DNA of 7,023 nt from DATJXG01 sp035500455 (GTDB taxonomy: Bacteria; Acidobacteriota; Terriglobia; Terriglobales; Acidobacteriaceae), in assembly GCA_035500455.1 (NCBI GenBank), contig DATJXG010000418.1, positions 1 through 7,023 of the forward strand, written 5' to 3'. The notes under the pieces are model-generated. The model was not told where the DNA came from and ran no database searches. It was given only the letters and a program-made list of their open reading frames with translations. Below are positions 5,998 through 7,023 of the stretch, in pieces. Every line of letters starts with the position of its first letter. The first letter of the stretch is position 1. A program made the position numbers and the translations under genes.

Positions 5998-6389
5998 ATG
6001 AGACAGACCGATTTCACCCCCCAAGATCATCGGCGCGGCAATCAAGATTCATCGATTGCTGGGCCCCGGCCTGCTGGAATCAGCCTACGAAGCTAACGAA
6101 CTCAACAGCCTCGGTCTGCGCGTCGAGCGAAAAAGCCGTGCCGCTGATCTACGAGAACGTGAAGCTGGAGTGCGGATTCCGTGCCGATCTGGTCATCGAC
6201 AGCAGCGTCGTAGTAGAAACCAAATGCAAAGATGCCCTGCATCCCATCGATGAAGCCCAACTCTTATCGCACCTCAGGTTGTTGAACATTCCCATCGGCC
6301 TGCTGATCAACTTCCACGTCATGAAGCTCAAAGACGGCATCCGGCGCATGGTCAACAACTATCGGGAGCCGGTCGAGCTGGTTGTTTAA
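5998..6389 (+). pseudogene. GxxExxY / PDDEXK_3 family gene, broken by two frameshifts
   Basis: The family is small (about 120-130 residues) with a predicted PD-(D/E)XK nuclease fold; its biological role is not established. Three frames must be joined. ATG at 5998 reads MRQTDFTP, then one extra C in a six-C run (6017-6022) shifts to KIIGAAIKIHRLLGPGLLES (6023 onward), which carries the name motif GLLESAY. One extra A in a five-A run (6130-6134) shifts again to AVPLIYENVKLECGF. The rest follows: RADLVIDSSVVVETK with the D and ExK nuclease positions, DEAQLLSHLRL, IGLLINF, KLKDGIRRMV. After YEA, three residues usual in the family (pattern YExCLxxEL) seem deleted in frame. The join gives about 130 residues. 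Two homopolymer indels could be sequencing errors, but both large neighbours are intact and the small deletion supports real decay. Repeat elements border it on both sides. Confidence 0.85.
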
Positions 6390-6463
6390 CCGCAAAGAAC
6401 TTTTTACGTCCTGATCTTCTTTGCGCTCTTTGCGGTCTTCGCGGTTATCTTTCTTTCCATCCC
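6388..6463. repeat. Nonamer-repeat element, CGCAAAG subtype, copy 4
   Basis: One plus-oriented unit ACCGCAAAG (6389-6397) overlaps the TAA stop of the pseudogene (6387-6389). It faces three minus-oriented units CTTTGCGCT, CTTTGCGGT, CTTCGCGGT (6419-6445). The tail GGTTATCTTTCTTTCCATCCC (to 6463) repeats that of the copy at 5872-5981. The left arm is shorter than in that copy, so this looks like a worn or truncated version of the same element. Confidence 0.78.
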
Positions 6464-6495
6464 ACAGCAAGCACCCATTCGCAGAAAAAGCACCA

Positions 6496-6523
6496 AACCG
6501 CAAAGCACGCAAAGGTCGCAAAG
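6496..6523 (+). repeat. Nonamer array, CGCAAAG subtype, copy 5
   Basis: Three plus-oriented units ACCGCAAAG, CACGCAAAG, GTCGCAAAG run without gaps at 6497-6523, with the same unit order as the left arm at 5873-5899 (25 of 27 identical). No inverted partner follows before the permease gene; the nearest is the minus array at 6428-6446, which matches 6496-6514 in 16 of 19 positions. It ends 36 bases before the permease ATG. Confidence 0.75.
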
Positions 6524-6542
6524 AAAACTCCAGCCTGCGTCG

Positions 6543-6548
6543 TATACT
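6543..6548 (+). promoter_or_regulatory. Candidate -10 box of the permease gene
   Basis: TATACT lies 11 bases before the ATG at 6560, so transcription would start about five bases upstream of the start codon and the message would be nearly leaderless. No clear -35 hexamer is seen; the nonamer array occupies that side. Confidence 0.4.
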
Positions 6549-6559
6549 TTCCACTCCCC

Positions 6560-7023
6560 ATGCCGAGTGCCCCGCAGCTCTCCCGCGATCTAGGTGTCAG
6601 TCACGCGACCGCGGTTGTCGTGGGCACGGTGATCGGCAGCGGCATCTTTCTCGTCCCCGCGGAGATGATGCAGGCCGTCGGCTCCGCGAAACTGGTTTAC
6701 CTGGCGTGGATCGCCGGCGGCCTCCTCTCCTTTTTCGGCGCGCTCACCTACGCCGAACTGGGCGCCATGAAGCCGCAAGCCGGCGGCGAATATGTGTACG
6801 TGCGCGATGCTTACGGCCCGCTCGCCGGATTCCTTTACGCCTGGACCTGGTTTCTCATCGCCAAACCCGCATCCATCGCTACCATCACCACCGGCATCGT
6901 GCGCATCCTGGGGACGTTTCCCGCGCTCGCATTCCTTTCCAGAGATGTGATCTCCGCGCCCTACGCCGTCAGCTATGGCCAGATCGTCGCCATTGCCGCC
7001 ACAATTTTGATTTCCATCCTGAA
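6560..7023 (+). CDS. APC-superfamily amino acid permease, N-terminal part (3' end outside window)
   Basis: Predicted inner-membrane amino acid transporter or exchanger. The frame is open from the ATG at 6560 to the right edge, 154 residues of a family usually 430-500. AVVVGTVIGSGIFLVP (18-33) is the first membrane helix with the broken GSGIF segment that binds the amino group and carboxylate of the substrate in this fold. Helix 2 is at about 46-69 (YLAWIAGGLLSFFGALTYAE). PQAGGEYVYVRDAYGPLAGF (72-91) is the family signature leading into helix 3, and a further hydrophobic segment starts near 140. This pattern is closest to the LAT/YfnA/CAT branch of the APC family, but the substrate cannot be told from this part. 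The ATG is chosen because it sits a short distance before helix 1; upstream sequence is repeat. No Shine-Dalgarno motif is visible. Confidence 0.92.
   Translation, partial: MPSAPQLSRDLGVSHATAVVVGTVIGSGIFLVPAEMMQAVGSAKLVYLAWIAGGLLSFFGALTYAELGAMKPQAGGEYVYVRDAYGPLAGFLYAWTWFLIAKPASIATITTGIVRILGTFPALAFLSRDVISAPYAVSYGQIVAIAATILISIL

Noticed and set aside
6017..6134. Programmed ribosomal frameshifting in the GxxExxY gene
   Set aside because: Two separate same-direction shifts in one short gene, in C6 and A5 runs without clear stimulators, plus a small in-frame deletion, fit decay or read errors better than programmed recoding.
5873..6523. CRISPR array
   Set aside because: The units are 9 bases, adjoin without spacers, and occur in both orientations. 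No cas gene is nearby.

Overview
The window is GC-rich bacterial chromosome (roughly 60% GC by eye) with ordinary housekeeping and transport genes separated by unusually repeat-rich gaps. No gene assigns the organism to a phylum. The gene set, the GC content, the start sites without clear ribosome-binding motifs and the style of the intergenic repeats would suit a soil bacterium of the Acidobacteriota type. That is an impression, not a proof.

Layout: (1) the 3' half of uvrC (+, enters from the left edge, ends 850); (2) a 402-base gap with no gene, made of nested repeats: heptamer arrays at both ends in opposite orientation, a 13-bp tandem repeat, and a perfect 23-bp inverted repeat; (3) an MscS-type mechanosensitive channel with a long N-terminal coiled-coil region (+, 1253-3103); (4) a BadF/NAGK-type sugar kinase (-, 3258-4157), convergent with the channel gene; (5) a sodium:solute symporter of the SSS family (+, 4436-5872), divergent from the kinase; (6) a broken GxxExxY / PD-(D/E)XK family gene (+, 5998-6389) with two frameshifts; (7) the 5' part of an APC-family amino acid permease (+, 6560 to the right edge).

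The kinase and symporter could form an import-and-phosphorylate pair for an amino sugar such as N-acetylglucosamine. This rests only on their adjacency and families. The other genes share no obvious pathway.

The most notable feature is that each of the four gaps to the right of the channel gene holds a repeat element built from 9-bp units of the form NNCGCRRAG or its reverse complement, usually as inverted arrays. One subtype (unit core CGCAGAG) lies on both sides of the kinase gene. The other (unit core CGCAAAG) lies on both sides of the GxxExxY pseudogene and abuts or overlaps the stop codons of the genes before it. No transposase, integrase, CRISPR array, tRNA or rRNA was seen.
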